Origin: Diadophis punctatus similis
Lineage: Eukaryota > Chordata > Lepidosauria > Squamata > Dipsadidae
Assembly: GCA_023053685.1 (NCBI GenBank)
Contig: JALIGW010000002.1
Coordinates: forward strand, 43,468,720 to 43,532,719
Direction: 5' to 3'
Length of the DNA: 64,000 bases
Each line of letters opens with the position of its first letter. Position 1 is the stretch's first letter. Under the pieces are notes generated by a model, which worked only from the letters and a program-made list of their open reading frames with translations, did no database searches and had not been told where the DNA came from. Shown here in pieces: positions 24,243 to 36,430 of this stretch. The translations under genes were made by a program, and so were the position numbers.

Positions 24243-25019
24243 GCAGGGGTGAAATGCTACTGGTTCGGACCAGTTCAGGTGTACCGGTAGCGGTGGCTGC
24301 TGGTGGTTCGCTGAACTGGTAGCGAGGGCTGGCTGACCACGCCCCTGAATCAATCCCCCAGTCGCCACTCGCTCACCCTGCAAGCGGATGTCCCGGAGCT
24401 GCATATGTGGTAGGATGCGAGTCTGCACCAGAGGAGGGCTACAGGAGATGCTGGAGCGAGCAAGCTGCTCTTGGTGCGCTGCTACTCTGGATGCCGCCTG
24501 CCACCCACTCGCCTCCCTCCCCAATCCACGGCGCCTGTGCTCTGGCCCTATCCTGGCCAGCCTGATGTCATGCTGGAGCGCCTGCAGTCCAATGCGGTGC
24601 ACATGTGCAGCAGCCCTCGGACATCCGCTTGCCATCCCGGAGCGGCACTGCGGTTGGCGCTCTCAGCCCCATAGCAGCAACAGCAGAAGGTAAGGCCAAC
24701 GCTGGCAGTGGGGGAGGTGGGAAGACCCACTGTGCTCATCCGAGGAGCCACTTCGGAGGGACATGGTGAGGCTCGCTTGCCTTTTGGGCAAGTCCGACGC
24801 ACGTCCGGCCCGTGAGACCATCCCGAAAATGAAGCTTGCTTCCCCTTCCTCAGACACGGCGAAAGAGTCTGGGCTCGGTGATGTAATTCGAGCCACCCAC
24901 ACGCTTGCGGGGGGTTCAGAGGAAGCAGCAGCATCGGTGGCAGCGGCAATGGCATCTCGTCCTGAGGCACCGTGGCCAGGTGCTAGTGCTCGAGAGGCTC
25001 CGTTCCGCAGGCTGAACGC
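24243..25019 (+). mobile_element. GC-rich hAT-type element, left end intact
   Basis: It starts CAGGGGTGAAATGCTACTGG and continues GTTCGGACCAG...GTACCGGTAGC, the same end type as 5,547 and 19,647. The GC-rich interior (to about 25,010) contrasts with the AT-rich flanks. I could not find the matching right end, so the boundary at the CR1 fragment is approximate. The long frames on both strands lack any recognised domain and look like GC-driven artefacts. Confidence 0.5.
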
Positions 25020-26340
25020 ATGTTGTATCTACCTTCGTGTATTAATATTTCAAGTTCACCCTGTTTATTCCCCAGACTTTGTGCATTTGTGTATAGGCAC
25101 TTGAGATTTTTGTGCCTGACTCTGGGTGTGTTTCCTGTGTCTCCTATTTGGCGTTTGGGTTTGTCTTCCTTCCCATCCCTCTTTAGTTCGTTATTTGCCT
25201 TGCTTACTGGTGGTTTTTGCTTGGAGTTAGGTCCTGGAGATCCTATAGAGTGGTCACTCTCCCCCCTCATTTTTAGTTTAAAGCCCTCCTGATAAGTTTG
25301 GCCAATTGTTTTCTGAAAACATTCTTCCCAATTTTTGTGAGGTGTAACCTGTCCCTTGCCAAAAGCCCATCTTGGAGGTAGTACAGTCCATGGTCCAGGA
25401 ATCCAAAGTTTTTTTGGGTGACACCAACCCTTTAGCCAATGGTTCACTTCTAGAATTCTTTGTTCTCTTACCGGATGTTGTCCTTTCATTGGCAGTATAG
25501 ATGAGAAAACTACTTGTGCACCTAAGTCCTTGACTTTCTTGCCTAGCTGCTTGTAGTCACTCAATATTGTTTTCAAGTCCTTTTTTGTGTCATTTGTTCC
25601 TACATACAGTAATAGAAGGGGGTAGTAGTCTGTGGGCTTTATTATTTTGGTTAGTTTCTCAGCCACATCTTTGATTTTAGCTCCAGGGAGACTGCATACC
25701 TCTCTGGATTGATTGTCTGGTCTACAGATGGCAGGTTCTGTCCCTCTGAGAATTAAATCTCCTATCACCGGCACTCACCTTTTTTTCCTGGGGATGTTTG
25801 GGGTGTTTTTTTAAATCTATCACAGTAGCGTTTGATGGTGCTACTTTATTAGGGCCATTTGATGGTGGTTTTTTTCTTCTCTGTGTTTGCATGTTATCTT
25901 TTAATGAGAGCCCATAGTATCGATTGCTTAGCACCAGTGGGGCTGTATCATAGTGGGTTGGTTTGGGCAGTGGTTTTGTACTAAGTTTGTGTTTTTTTCT
26001 ATGAGTGACATGTTTCCATTTGTTTTTTCCTCTAATGGGTCAACTCTTTCAGAAGTTGTTTGGTCATTTTTATGTTCAATTTGTGCATATTCTTTTTGCA
26101 AGGTTTGGGGTTTCTCATTTTGTTGGTTGAGTTTCAGATTGTTCAGAGTTTCCTCTAGACCCTTTACTTTTTCTTCAAGTAGCTTGATTAATTTACATTT
26201 GGTACAATTGTAGTTTGGGTATTCTATGGGCATAAGTGTGTACATGGAACATGTTCCGCAGATCACAACAATGTCAGTTCCTTCATCCATGAGTGGATTT
26301 TTTAAAAGAAACTTGAGGGTGAAAGTGTAGAATGTTTTAC
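25020..26340 (-). mobile_element. CR1-clade LINE, 5' half: ORF1 and the first codons of ORF2
   Basis: On the minus strand, 26,290-25,928 encodes an N-terminal Cys-rich motif (CGTC...CTKC) followed by a coiled coil. A second frame covers the linker, and 25,774-25,120 encodes the SGNH-type esterase region: VIGDLILRGTEPAIC, then DYYPLLLLYVGTNDT. It reads on into NLKCLYTNAQSLGNKQGELE, the start of the ORF2 endonuclease. The usual GDS nucleophile Ser is Leu here (TTA, one change from TCA). At least two frameshifts split ORF1. The ORF2 body is missing; the break coincides with the GC-rich hAT-like element. Confidence 0.8.
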
Positions 26341-26499
26341 CACAGATTTGTAAAAGGGGAAATTGTCCAATTTGGAATACAGATATTTTAACAGATCATT
26401 TAAAGCTTAAAATTTAGGGGACTCTAGCCAAGCTAGGGGTTTAAGGTTCTAATATTTAAAGAGTGCCTGGTTTAGGGATTTAGCTGCCATAAGATATTT

Positions 26500-26690
26500 C
26501 CATCTTATGGGAGCTAAGACGCATGCTTTTTCCATGGCAGCTTCTGCCCTATGAAACACCCTTCCACCTGGAGTTTGGCAGGCTTCTACCCTTCCAACCA
26601 TTCCATAAGGGATTAAAAACTTGGCTTTCCTCCCCAAGCACTGAAATAAGATGTGTACTTTGGAAGTTACATTTGGTTTAATAGTTTTCA
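26500..26690 (+). mobile_element. LINE C-terminal remnant
   Basis: The plus-strand codons near 26,550-26,640 read LWNTLPPGVWQASTLPTIP with a stop, then GIKNLAFLPKH. They resemble the 'LWNSLPPEVR...FKKGLKTWLF' end of CR1/L2-clade LINEs. It is short and old. Confidence 0.5.
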
Positions 26691-27603
26691 TATGGCTTAT
26701 ATATTATTTCAGTTTTTGATTGGGAGCTCCAATCCTAAAGTTTTTTTATAAGATGGGCAGGTATATAAACATTTCGAATACATACAATGCATGTATACAA
26801 TTAGTCTTTAAAGTGCTACAAAACTTTCTGATGCTTTAATGCTAGATTAAAGTTATTACCAAGCAGGACATAAGCATAAATATACTGGTGAGGATATGGA
26901 CTCTCTTTAGCAAAATATCTATGGGGCTTAATCATCCCCCAGCAAATGGAAAAACCTAACAGTATCTCTGATCTCTACTATTATCAATATAAAATTTCCT
27001 CTTAAAATAAATGATTGAAAAAATGTGTTTTGGGTTGCAAAGCTTGAAAAGGTTGTATACTAATTACTGAAACTCCCCCCCTTCTTAGTAATTCTACAAA
27101 CTAATTGATAAACTATACTATGCATCTACTGAGAACACAAAATGAATGTCTAAGTATGAGCCAGCAGTGTGCTACAGCTGCCAAAAAAACCAATGTAGTT
27201 CTAGGTTACAATAACAGAGGTATAGCATCAAGATCACAAGAAGTGATAATACTGTTCTACACTTGTGAGGTCACACTTGGAATACTGCATCCATGTCTGG
27301 TTGCCATGTTACAAAAAAAAATGCTGAGATCCAAGAAAGAATACAGATAAGAGCAACAAAGATGGTAAGTGGTCTGGAAGCTAAGCTGTATGATTAATGG
27401 TTAAGGGAACTAGGCATCTCTACCCTAATGTAGGGTAGGGATGACATGATAGCTCTTTTCCAGTACCTGAGGGTCTGTCAAAGAGAAGAGGGGAGTGACT
27501 TGTTTTCCAAAGCACCAGTAGGCAGAATAAGCAACTTGTGAAAGAGAGATCTTACCCGGATCTTACCTGGAACTAAGGAAATATTTCCTGACAGTGAGAA
27601 CAT

Positions 27604-27604
27604 T

Positions 27605-27672
<68 letters not shown>

Positions 27673-27718
27673 TTCATTCATTCATTCATTCATTCTTTAT
27701 TTATTTATTTATTTGTTC

Positions 27719-27773
<55 letters not shown>

Positions 27774-27774
27774 A
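27604..27774. repeat. Compound tetranucleotide array (TTTA/TTCA/AGTT)
   Basis: (TTTA)n runs to about 27,672, then about six TTCA units, then TTTA again, then about 14 AGTT units. It is the expanded tail of the adjoining minus-strand LINE. Confidence 0.9.
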
Positions 27775-28000
27775 TTCTTATATGCCGCCCTACCCCCTAG
27801 GGACTCAGGGCGGCATACAACATTTAAAGAACAAACTAAACAATATAATAATTTTAAAAACAATTTTAAAAAGTTTTTAAAAAGACATACAAAACCATGC
27901 ATAGATGGAGGAGACCTAGGATATGTAGTTGTCTCAAAATCACCCAGCCTATAGGAAGAGCCATGTCTTAATGTCTTTTCGGAAGACCACCAAGGTGGGG
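27604..28000 (-). mobile_element. CR1/L2-clade LINE 3' end inserted in CR1, with expanded tail
   Basis: On the minus strand the codons near 27,990-27,950 give PPWWSSEKTLRHGSS; another frame, PTLVVFRKDIKTWLF, is the standard C-terminus. Then come 'cctgagtccctagggggtagggcggcatat' and a long tail. The same end is at 3.0, 14.2 and 56.3 kb. The insertion lies between two halves of one CR1, so it is younger than that CR1. Confidence 0.8.
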
Positions 28001-28185
28001 ATAACCCATTCAATTAACCCATTGAAACCTTTGCCTCCTGGAATTGTGGGTGCTCCATCATTGGAGGTCTTCAAAAAAAGATTCCATAGCTATTTGTTCA
28101 AGATGGAATAAAGACTCCAGCCTTGGGCAGGGGGTTGGACTAGAAGACCTCCAAGATCCCTTTGAGCCCTATGATTCTATAAAGG

Positions 28186-28800
28186 TACTTAGTACAGACT
28201 TCTTCTGATTGCAAGATAAAAACAAAGCAGTTGACTATATGATCATGAATTACTATTGGTAGTTGAGGGAAGAAAGCACACACAAAAGTATTCCAGGACA
28301 ACACAATTTAATAATAAATATTTATTGGGAAGGGGGAGGAGGAAAGATTATTAGGTTACACATCCCAAAAATATACATAAAGTGTATTATTGCTAACCTT
28401 TAGCCAAAGAGCAAATAAGTACATGAATGCCATTAGGTATATAATCTTTCACAATGCACAATAGGTATTTATGGTATTTTAAACTACATTTTCCTATTTT
28501 CTAACATCTCACAGGTGAAAATAAGAATGAACAAGTTTGATTATTTTTTTTAGGAGAACTGGTTCACAATTCCTGGACTGATAGGTGATCAAAATATGTT
28601 TGCATTTCATTCATGGATTTGTGATGCAGTGCTCAGGTTGAAAATATTGTTCTAGTGGGAAAATGTATAAAAAAACAACAAAGAATTTATAGAAAAATGT
28701 AAGCAGTATATTTTTGTATATTTATTAAAAACAATCTCATAAAACAAAACTTAGCAGAACACAACATGAATCTAGCTTAAGATATGTTGCAGTCATATTT
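28186..28800. other. Intergenic, no gene seen
   Basis: AT-rich, without a recognisable element. Confidence 0.5.
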
Positions 28801-28829
28801 CCATTCAGATTCACTCTTAATAATAATAA

Positions 28830-29570
28830 GAAGAATATACAGAAATACATTGTGACATTCTACGTTCTTGGGAAGAACCATATTCCTATGTACACCAACA
28901 CCAGCTAAAGATCTGGCAGCTGTGACTTGACATTGTTGTGAACAGATAATTTGTATAGATCATATATTCAGCTTATGCAAGAAGATTACACAACTGATTA
29001 CAAACAATAACATAACAGTGTTTCCAAAATGATTCACTAGAACATCTGTAAAAATGATCATGTGCCACTAATGAGAAATGGATGGAAATATAGAGTTGAG
29101 AAAGTAATAAAAAACGAGGAGATTAAAATACTGTAGAATTTCCAAATACAAACTGATAAAGCCTTGGCTCATAGTGTACCAAATTTAATTATGGTTAAAA
29201 AGAGGAAAGTGTGGATAATTGATGTGGCAATATCAGGAGATACTGGAATGGAAGACAAAGAAAGCACCAACATCTGAAAATCAAAACTGAAAGATTATGG
29301 CATAAACCGCCATAGTGGTTCCAGTAGTTATTGGTACACTGGGTGCCATACCAAAACCTCTTGGAGGGCACGAAGAAAATGTGCACGTTGACAAAATTTC
29401 CATCTGTCAATTACAAAAGACCACACCACTTGGATCCACATACAAATACTACACCAATACATTATGACATCTTAGGTTCTTGGGAAAAACTCAGGGCGCA
29501 TGAAGGAAAACACCAGCTAAAGAACTACCAGCTGTGATTAAAAACTGTTTGTATATAATAATTTATTAAA
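28830..29570 (+). mobile_element. R4/Dong-like LINE C-terminal remnant with a repeated end
   Basis: The plus strand at 29,205-29,370 reads with shifts as KVWIIDVAISGDTGMEDKES and later YWYTGCHTKTSW ('VIGALGAIPK...' in a shifted frame), related to the element at 11.2 kb. The terminal segment 'aatacattatgacatcttaggttcttgggaa...acaccagctaaagaactaccagctgtga' (29,456-29,540) is matched by 28,840-28,935, so the end is present twice. Confidence 0.55.
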
Positions 29571-29830
29571 TTTAAATGATCCCAACCATCTGGGCAGATT
29601 ACATGTTAAAACTGTTTAAAACATAGAACAGAACAGTACAAGAGAAAAGAACAATGGCAAAAAAAGAGAACCAAAAGGAAGCAAAGGGCATCAGTTAAAA
29701 TCTCTTAAGGCCCTTTGAAATATTGGTAAGGTGTGGCGCACTCAAACTTCAGGGGAAATCTCATTCCAGTACAGAGGATGAACATTGAAAAAAACAAAAC
29801 ACTTTGAACTAGCAGGGCAGTTACTTCTTA
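29560..29830 (-). mobile_element. Possible LINE 3' end, minus strand
   Basis: On the minus strand 'gtactggaatgagatttcccctgaagtttgagtgcg' and a final TTTAATAAATTATTATA look like a LINE C-terminus and 3' UTR ('WNELPPEV' position decayed). Weak evidence. Confidence 0.4.
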
Positions 29831-29879
29831 AAGACACTTTCTACTACACAGCTTTCCCACATGCAAAATGAAAGGGGGG

Positions 29880-32510
29880 GGGGGACAGCAAACTGCCTTC
29901 TCATCTAGCTATGGCACCTTCTGCTCAGAGAGGCTCACCTGGCATCTTTACAGCTTTTTTGTGAACTTTGCTTTACATAATCCTTGGACTGTAGCACTTT
30001 TACTTTAGTTTGTTTATAAAAAACCTTAGCTGCTAATCATTTTGTTCTGCCTTCCCTGGAAGGCAAATATCACATTCTGTTTGGAAATATTTTCTGGTAA
30101 TTCTGGAAAATACAGTCCAACCACTTCAACACTAGTGGAAGCTGGATTGGAGATGGCTATGCGCCAATTACTAACTGCAAGTTCACTTGTTCCTGCTCCT
30201 ACTGATGGCAAAGTTAGGCAATTATTGACAGAACAGGGGTTAATGTAGGATAAAGAGCGACAAAAATCTGCAGTAAGAATATCTGTGTTTACACTACATG
30301 TCACTGTTGATCAAGCTTATTAACTTGAGAATTACAGAAATGTCAGATTCTTACTTCTATCCTATGCAACAATGGCCATGTTATGTGTAGATAAATAGAA
30401 ACTGTACAGAGGATATCATGAGTCTTATTTAGGCATGGAATGAGGTTTAGAAGTTAGCAAATTGATGTCCTTCTTGATTCTCACCTCTAGCTATTTGGCA
30501 CAATTGTTACCAGTGGAGGTTTTTCCTATTTATGGAGGCTTTGCATAGCTTGAAACCACAGAAAGTCAATGCTTTAAACTTCAGAGATCTTCTAGGGATA
30601 AATTTTCTTCTGCAGGCAGAAAGCAAACAGCAAGCCGACTCATCTCTATTTTCTCTTGTGAGAGGAACAAATACAGTATGAGGCATTCTGGACCATGGTG
30701 GTGGTGGGGCAGTTGCAACACTTCCACAATCATAAGGGTGGGCACACTGCCAATCACCTGAATATTCATGATGTAAGTGTAGAGGCACTACAATAGTCAG
30801 AACTTTGAGCAGGGGTCATAAGTCCCTTCATTCAGCATTATCATAATTTCAATCACTGAACAAACAAATTTAAGTTGACGATTACCTGTATCTGAAGATA
30901 TATAATGCTCCCTGGTGTCTACCGACTCAGCTCTACCGACTCAATGTTATTTTCTGTAGTCACCCATTATTTTATTTTTATGAATGCCTATGTGGGATCA
31001 ATATATATTATAAAGGTCATACAGTAAAGCACGAGTCTTCTTTTGTTAAAACTTTAAAAGTTTAACCCCCCCCCCAATGAAGCAAGAATCAGAATTTAGC
31101 TGGGATATGTTGCTTTGGTTAAAGGCAATTATTATATAGATGTATACCAAGTTTTGCACCAACTACCCATTATTTTGGAAGAACCAGAAGAAGAAGCTGT
31201 CAGTTAAACTCTTGAGAATATAAAACCCTTTTACATATTAGTACTAGCAGTGGGAAATTAGGTATTATGTATGATTTCAATCTTGTCTGTAGAAAATATT
31301 GTAATCTAACTTAGCCACATTTCAGATTTTTCAGCCAAGCGAAACTTTGACAAGATGATTTATGATTGATTGCCAAAAACGTTTCAGAAAGGTGTTATTG
31401 CAAAGGATTATAACTAAAGGAGTTAATAACATTTAATCCATTTTTCTTGGAAACTACTTGTTTTCCTCTTCTACACAGAAACAATATAGACTATAAACCA
31501 AAGCTTTATCAGCATTCTCATATCTTGTAATTGAGATGTGGTATTAATCTCTTTCTTCTCATGCTTGTTTGCATAATTACAATTCCCAACTCTGACAAGA
31601 AATTATTGCACTTTTCATGCTGTTAAATCATAAAGTTGCTTAGCAACTGAATGGAATCTTTTCAGTTCAAGGTAATATATTTGTATATACTATGGTCTTT
31701 GCTGAATCTGCAGCATTCAGACAACTATATCATTTCTAATTCAGAGAAAGAATATTAGTGCACTAAAAAGGTAACATATATTTAGGCATTATTTGGGAAT
31801 ATTGTTAGATAAAATACATGTGCAAGGAATAAGACTTGAGCTAAGAACTGTGAACAACAGATAAATGAAATTTTCTGCAGATTCTGCAAAACAAATCAGT
31901 CAACAAATGAAAATAAGTAGCAGAGAACTAAGAGGCTATGAAGGCTTTTTCTATGTGGAACACAGAAAAAGAGAAAGGAAAGTAAACATCAACATTCAAG
32001 AAAAGATGCTTCCATCCACATTTCCACCATTTGATAGAAATTTTAATATGGAGGATTGACATGTTATTTAGGAGATTCATGATAGAATCTCATAATATAT
32101 TTTTTTCTATAATTCAAATCTCTGAGAAACAGCTAATTTGAATTTAGGGAGATGGAAAAAAACAGTGGGAAAGAGGGAGACAATATTTAGACTCCCCCCT
32201 CCCAAGACATTTGCTAAATAGAAATCCTGCCCCTTTAACGCTGCTACCATATTAGCTCTTATCACATTTAACCTTGACACTGGTGCTATTGTTAACTCAT
32301 GTTAACAATAATGTAGCTTCTTTGATGTCTTTGCTAAGCAAGCCATCCATTTTTTTTATTCTATATGTATTCCAATGTTCTGTGCAAATGGTACTCACGC
32401 AGTTAAACAAAGTTTATGTCTTATTATGAGGCCAATCATGCTTAACTCAATGAAGTCTAATTAAAAATTAGCTTAATACCCTATTTGAATCCCAAAAGAG
32501 AGTATTAATC
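29880..32510. other. Intergenic, no gene seen
   Basis: A right end of the CAGGTAGTCC family lies at about 30,790-30,888 (GACGATTACCTG then TA). The rest shows no supported feature. Confidence 0.5.
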
Positions 32511-32516
32511 TTTATA

Positions 32517-32957
32517 CAGGTTGTATTCATTTAACAATGGTAACTGGGCCTGCAACTCCATTGTGTTAAGTGATGTGGTTGTAAAGCATGATTTCACATG
32601 AACGCACTGACTTATGACAGCAGTTGCAACAGTACCCGGTTGCTATCATTAGGCAAATTCCATGCAGTCACATCATCCAATGCTCATGTGATTGCCATTT
32701 GCAACCTCCTGCTGACTTTCCCATTGACTTTGCTTGTCATAAGCTGGCAGTGAAGGCTGCAAAGGCAGATTACACAATCACAGGACACTGCAACTGTCAT
32801 AATTGCAAGCCAGCTGCCAAGTGCCTGAACTGCATCACGTGACCATGGAGATGATGCCATGGCTGCAACTATGAGGACTATCATAAGTTCCTCATGTTTA
32901 GCGCTATTGTAACTTCAAATGGTTGCTGAATGAGAAGTTGTTCAATGAGAACTACTG
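32517..32957 (+). mobile_element. CAGGTAGTCC-family TA-flanked element, diverged
   Basis: The left end CAGGTTGTATTCATTTAAC follows TA (32,515-32,516). The interior shares 'gtgattgccatttgcaacctcctgctgactttcc' and 'gtaacttcaaatggttgctgaatgag' with related copies. The right end is GAGAACTACTGG. The reading frames across it are by-products. Confidence 0.6.
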
Positions 32958-32994
32958 GCATCATGATTTATTTTAAATATATTCAACAGTCCCA

Positions 32995-34725
32995 AGGGGG
33001 GGGGGGGAGAAAATGGGTATTAGAGGGCCTTGCTTTCTCCTTTTATCATATTACTTGACAATTAGCTATTTTGAATTAAAATATCAGGGATACAGTGAAA
33101 TATTAATGGTATTCAAGGAATAAAGGAATATCGTAAAAGTCTCTTACACTGTACTATCTTCTATAGTTTTTATTTCCACTTCCTTGCAAGAGCATCCTGA
33201 CAGTAGTAAAATATATTTAACATTACTTTGAATTTTAGTAAGGATTAAGTAACTATCAACACAAATTATGCAAAATGTATCGTTACGCTGCCAAAATTAT
33301 TCCAGCGCAGTATGTTAAGATTTAATTATTTTTATACCATACATTAAAATATCTAACGTGAACTGAAGATTTAAAATCTAAAAGTGATTTTACTACTATT
33401 TTGCCTTTTTTAAAAAAGTAAAAATTCAAACAAATCAATACAAGATGAATAAACTATTAAATGCAGGTGATATTTGCAATCCTAAATCTCAGAGGAAGAA
33501 GAAAACTTCCCAAGTCGCTCTAATTGGCAATTTAGTTTCAAGATGTTTATCCTGGCAACACTAGTATCTCTTTTAGCTTGATGTTAATGTTGCCTTTAGA
33601 TATAGTTGCAAGCTAGCTTCACATGCAGTAACTAAGCTACGGTTTGCTAAATATGCTACAAATGCCTAATAATGATTTTGTGATTTATAGCATAAATCAC
33701 AATGAATTGTGTAAAAATTATAATCAAACTGACTTAAGTGCTAACATCCCTGAAACTGTCAGTTCAAGAACAGTGTATCTTTCAAGCAGCATTTAAATTG
33801 TGAGAGCTAGAAAAAATGCCTACATTTTATTTATTTACTGAATTTTATTATTTATATAGATAACTCAAAGAATTGAAAATATCCAACACACCTTCTTCCT
33901 CCTATTTTCCCCACAGCAACAAACCTATAAGGTGGGTTGGGCTGAGAGAGAATGACTGGCCCAAAGTTATCCAGCTGGCCATCATGGCTGAGGTGGGACT
34001 TGGAAGTCAAGGTCTCCTGCTTTTTAGCTGGAGCTTTAACCACTATTGGCTTGCAGCATTATGTGTACAAACTTAATGTTTGTATTCAGACAACTGTAGT
34101 TCATTCAATAATTCATGGCTTAGTGCAAAGTGTCAGATTATCTCTTTATACTACATGATGTAAGTACAAACTCTTGTAGCCAAGAAACAACTTCAGTTTG
34201 TTGACTGTAATCATAAACAAACCTGAACTAGCAAAAATTCGCTCTAACTTTAGAATGCAAGGCTGCATTTTTAGCAAGAAGAGTAGTGACAGAAGAGGCC
34301 TTATAAGAAGAAAGGCAGGTTTTCAAGTGAGGGATCGAGAAATAAACACATTCTGGGAATGCCAAATTATCAAATCATGTATCTTGGGCTTTCACTCTAA
34401 AAAGTTAGAAAATCTACAGTTTTTAAGAATCTAGCCTGTCAGTTCTTGGTTGTTGTGCTACCTTCTCTTTCAGATCTTCCATTTGTCAATCTATTTACTT
34501 TGATAAGAAACATTAGGCAATGTTGACATTTCAATGTTGAAATTTTACACTGCAGAACTTTAACTCAAACGTGGCACATACCCAAGGAAGAGCGCCTTGT
34601 ATTTTCTGATGCAAAGAATGCAGGTGAAAGGATTGTACTCTTATTTCTATCCCTTATTCTAACTTTCAATCATGTCATCCTTTATTAAAAACATTTTCTT
34701 TCTATCTTACCTAATTTTAATCATG
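32995..34725. other. Intergenic; one L2/MIR-like repeat at 33.88-34.05 kb
   Basis: About 33,880-34,050 contains 'gggttgggctgagagagaatgactggcccaaagttatccagctggcc' and 'tgaggtgggacttggaagtcaaggtctcctgc', an old repeat of the type also seen at 44.5, 51.1 and 59.3 kb. I see no gene elsewhere. Confidence 0.5.
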
Positions 34726-34734
34726 TCACCTACC

Positions 34735-36430
34735 TACCAAAAAAAAAAAGAGGAAAAGCAAAGCAAATAAAAAACACCACCAAAAATGAAAAATAATCTA
34801 TCCATCTTCTTGTCTGCTTCAATACTTTAATTGCTATGCTTTTTTTCTTTTTGACTTGCCTACCATATTCCTCTCCAAGATCTTTATTTCTTTCTACATC
34901 TGCTTCTTGGCTGTTCAATCTGAGTATTTTTCCCACCTCTACCCTCCTCCGCTGCCTAGTTTCCAGGATTTCTGCCCATGCCCCTATCTCCCTTTCAAAG
35001 GTATCTTCCTGTATCTCCAATTTCTTTTCGACTCTTAATATATTTCTCCCGATTTAATTCATAAGTCACTGTTATTTTCTTTATTGTCTCTTCCTTTTCC
35101 TTTTCTTCTTTGGTTCTTCATCTCAGTCTTTTCCTCCATTTCTTCTGTTGGCTCCTCCCTTTCCTGGGCATCTTGATCTTTGCACATCATCCTTTGTATA
35201 GCATTTTCCATTTTTTTCTGTAATCTCTTTAAATCCTTTCTCCATAATATCCTTTGTGTTTTGGAAGAGTAACGCCATATCCTTCAATGTTTCACTTGTT
35301 TCTTCCTTATAAAGCATCTTGTTTTATCTTTTTAAAAAACTCACTTTTGTTCCACTATCCAAGAGCTATTTATTCAGTCCTTCGGTTGCCCTTCAAGGGT
35401 TGCACTAATCACAGTTCTTTATATCCCAAAGGTAAACAGTCAGTTCCATTTGAATAGTCCCAGAGGTTATCAAAAGTCTTTCAGGGGTCTCTTTAATTAA
35501 GTAGCTTGCTTATTTCCATATTTAAATCTCCAGTAGTCCTGGGGTAGTTGGGAATAATCCAGTATTTCCAGACTTGTAGTTTTTCTTTTTATCAGCAGAT
35601 GGCACGCTCAATTTAAATTTCAGTATTACCACTCAGCAATTGTCATTTTAGTTATAAGTCAATTATAAAAGCAGAATAAGTTTTATAGGTAAATAATTCA
35701 AGCATTTTAAAATGCCTTCCCAGTACCGCATCTTCCCAATTTAAGAGTTCAATTTTCTTTTCTTTTTTTTAAAAAAAGTCTTTATTAAATTTTTACAATA
35801 AGAAAAAAAAAAAACACACAAACACACAAAACACAAACAAGTACACATATTTACAAACAAGAAGAAATAGTCAAATGCTTTAACAGCGTTATTCAAGTGT
35901 TTGTTTCGTATCAAGTTCAATTTTCTATACATTTCAAAATTTATTATTTTTCTCTCTTATCTCTTCCCCTGCCAGTCTGGTATTTCTCAGAATGCTTAGA
36001 CGCCGCTTTAACAGATAATTCTGAGCAAATAGTTCTAAAATATTCCTTGGGTAAATTTAAGGCAAAAAGAAATCCTCTCCCAAAGTTCCAGTCACTGTTC
36101 ACCTACTTCGCTCCAGCACCAGTCTTAGTTGTTGTTCTTTGGTTGTCCCAGCTTTGTGGCAGCCATCTTTAGGCTTCTCCTTACCGTGGCTGAGAGGGAA
36201 AAAGAACCCCAGGTCAAACAGGAGAGCTGCAACTCTCCTTGACCTCACAGGGCACCCCTCTTTGCTTCACCGCCCCTACAAGGAGGCTTTGGCGCCTCTC
36301 GGAGCCCACCAACAGGGGGAAGTCAGCACAGGGAACGCAGGGCCCTTGTGTCTGATATTGTCGCGACATCAACCAGCAGTTTCAAGCCACTTGTTATCTA
36401 CCAGTAAGCTATGTGGAGCCAAGTAGATTT
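34735..36430 (-). mobile_element. L1-type LINE, 5' UTR and ORF1 region, minus strand
   Basis: On the minus strand the GC-rich, AUG-poor stretch at 36,430-36,110 looks like an L1 5' UTR. It is followed by charged coiled-coil frames at 35,317-35,123 (ETLKDMALLFQNTKDIMEKG, FKEITEKN) and 35,020-34,830 (EIQEDTFEREIGAWAEILET), as expected for L1 ORF1p. The frame is broken between and after them, and no ORF2 follows. A short retroposed piece (35,759-35,913) interrupts the leader. Class by resemblance only. Confidence 0.55.
35759..35913 (-). mobile_element. Short retroposed L1-tail insertion with 13-bp target duplication
   Basis: A T-rich start (poly-A on the minus strand, preceded by AATAAA) and about 120 bp of A/C-rich sequence are flanked by the perfect direct repeat AGTTCAATTTTCT (35,746-35,758 and 35,914-35,926). 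The layout matches L1-mediated, 5'-truncated insertion on the minus strand. Confidence 0.75.

Larger units (their letters stand above)
27100..28185 (+). mobile_element. CR1 LINE 3' half, plus strand, split by another LINE
   Basis: The frame at 27,105-27,350 contains LSMSQQCATAAKKTNVVLGY, then NNRGIASRSQEVII, characteristic of the CR1 RT C-terminus. The sequence runs to 'ggaaatatttcctgacagtgagaac' at 27,601. It resumes after the insert with 'tgcctcctggaattgtgggtgctccatcattggaggtctt' and 'gggggttggactagaagacctccaagatcc', ending in the CR1 tail CCTATGATTCTATAAA. The inserted minus-strand LINE occupies about 27,604-28,000. Confidence 0.8.

Noticed and set aside
24159..24970. Minus-strand frames of 158 and 140 codons
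   Set aside because: They lie in a GC-rich hAT-type element and show no domain; such frames are common in GC-rich DNA.
34730..35060. Independent small gene at 34.8-35.0 kb
   Set aside because: The coiled-coil, charged frames lie within an L1-like leader/ORF1 layout and are broken by stops.
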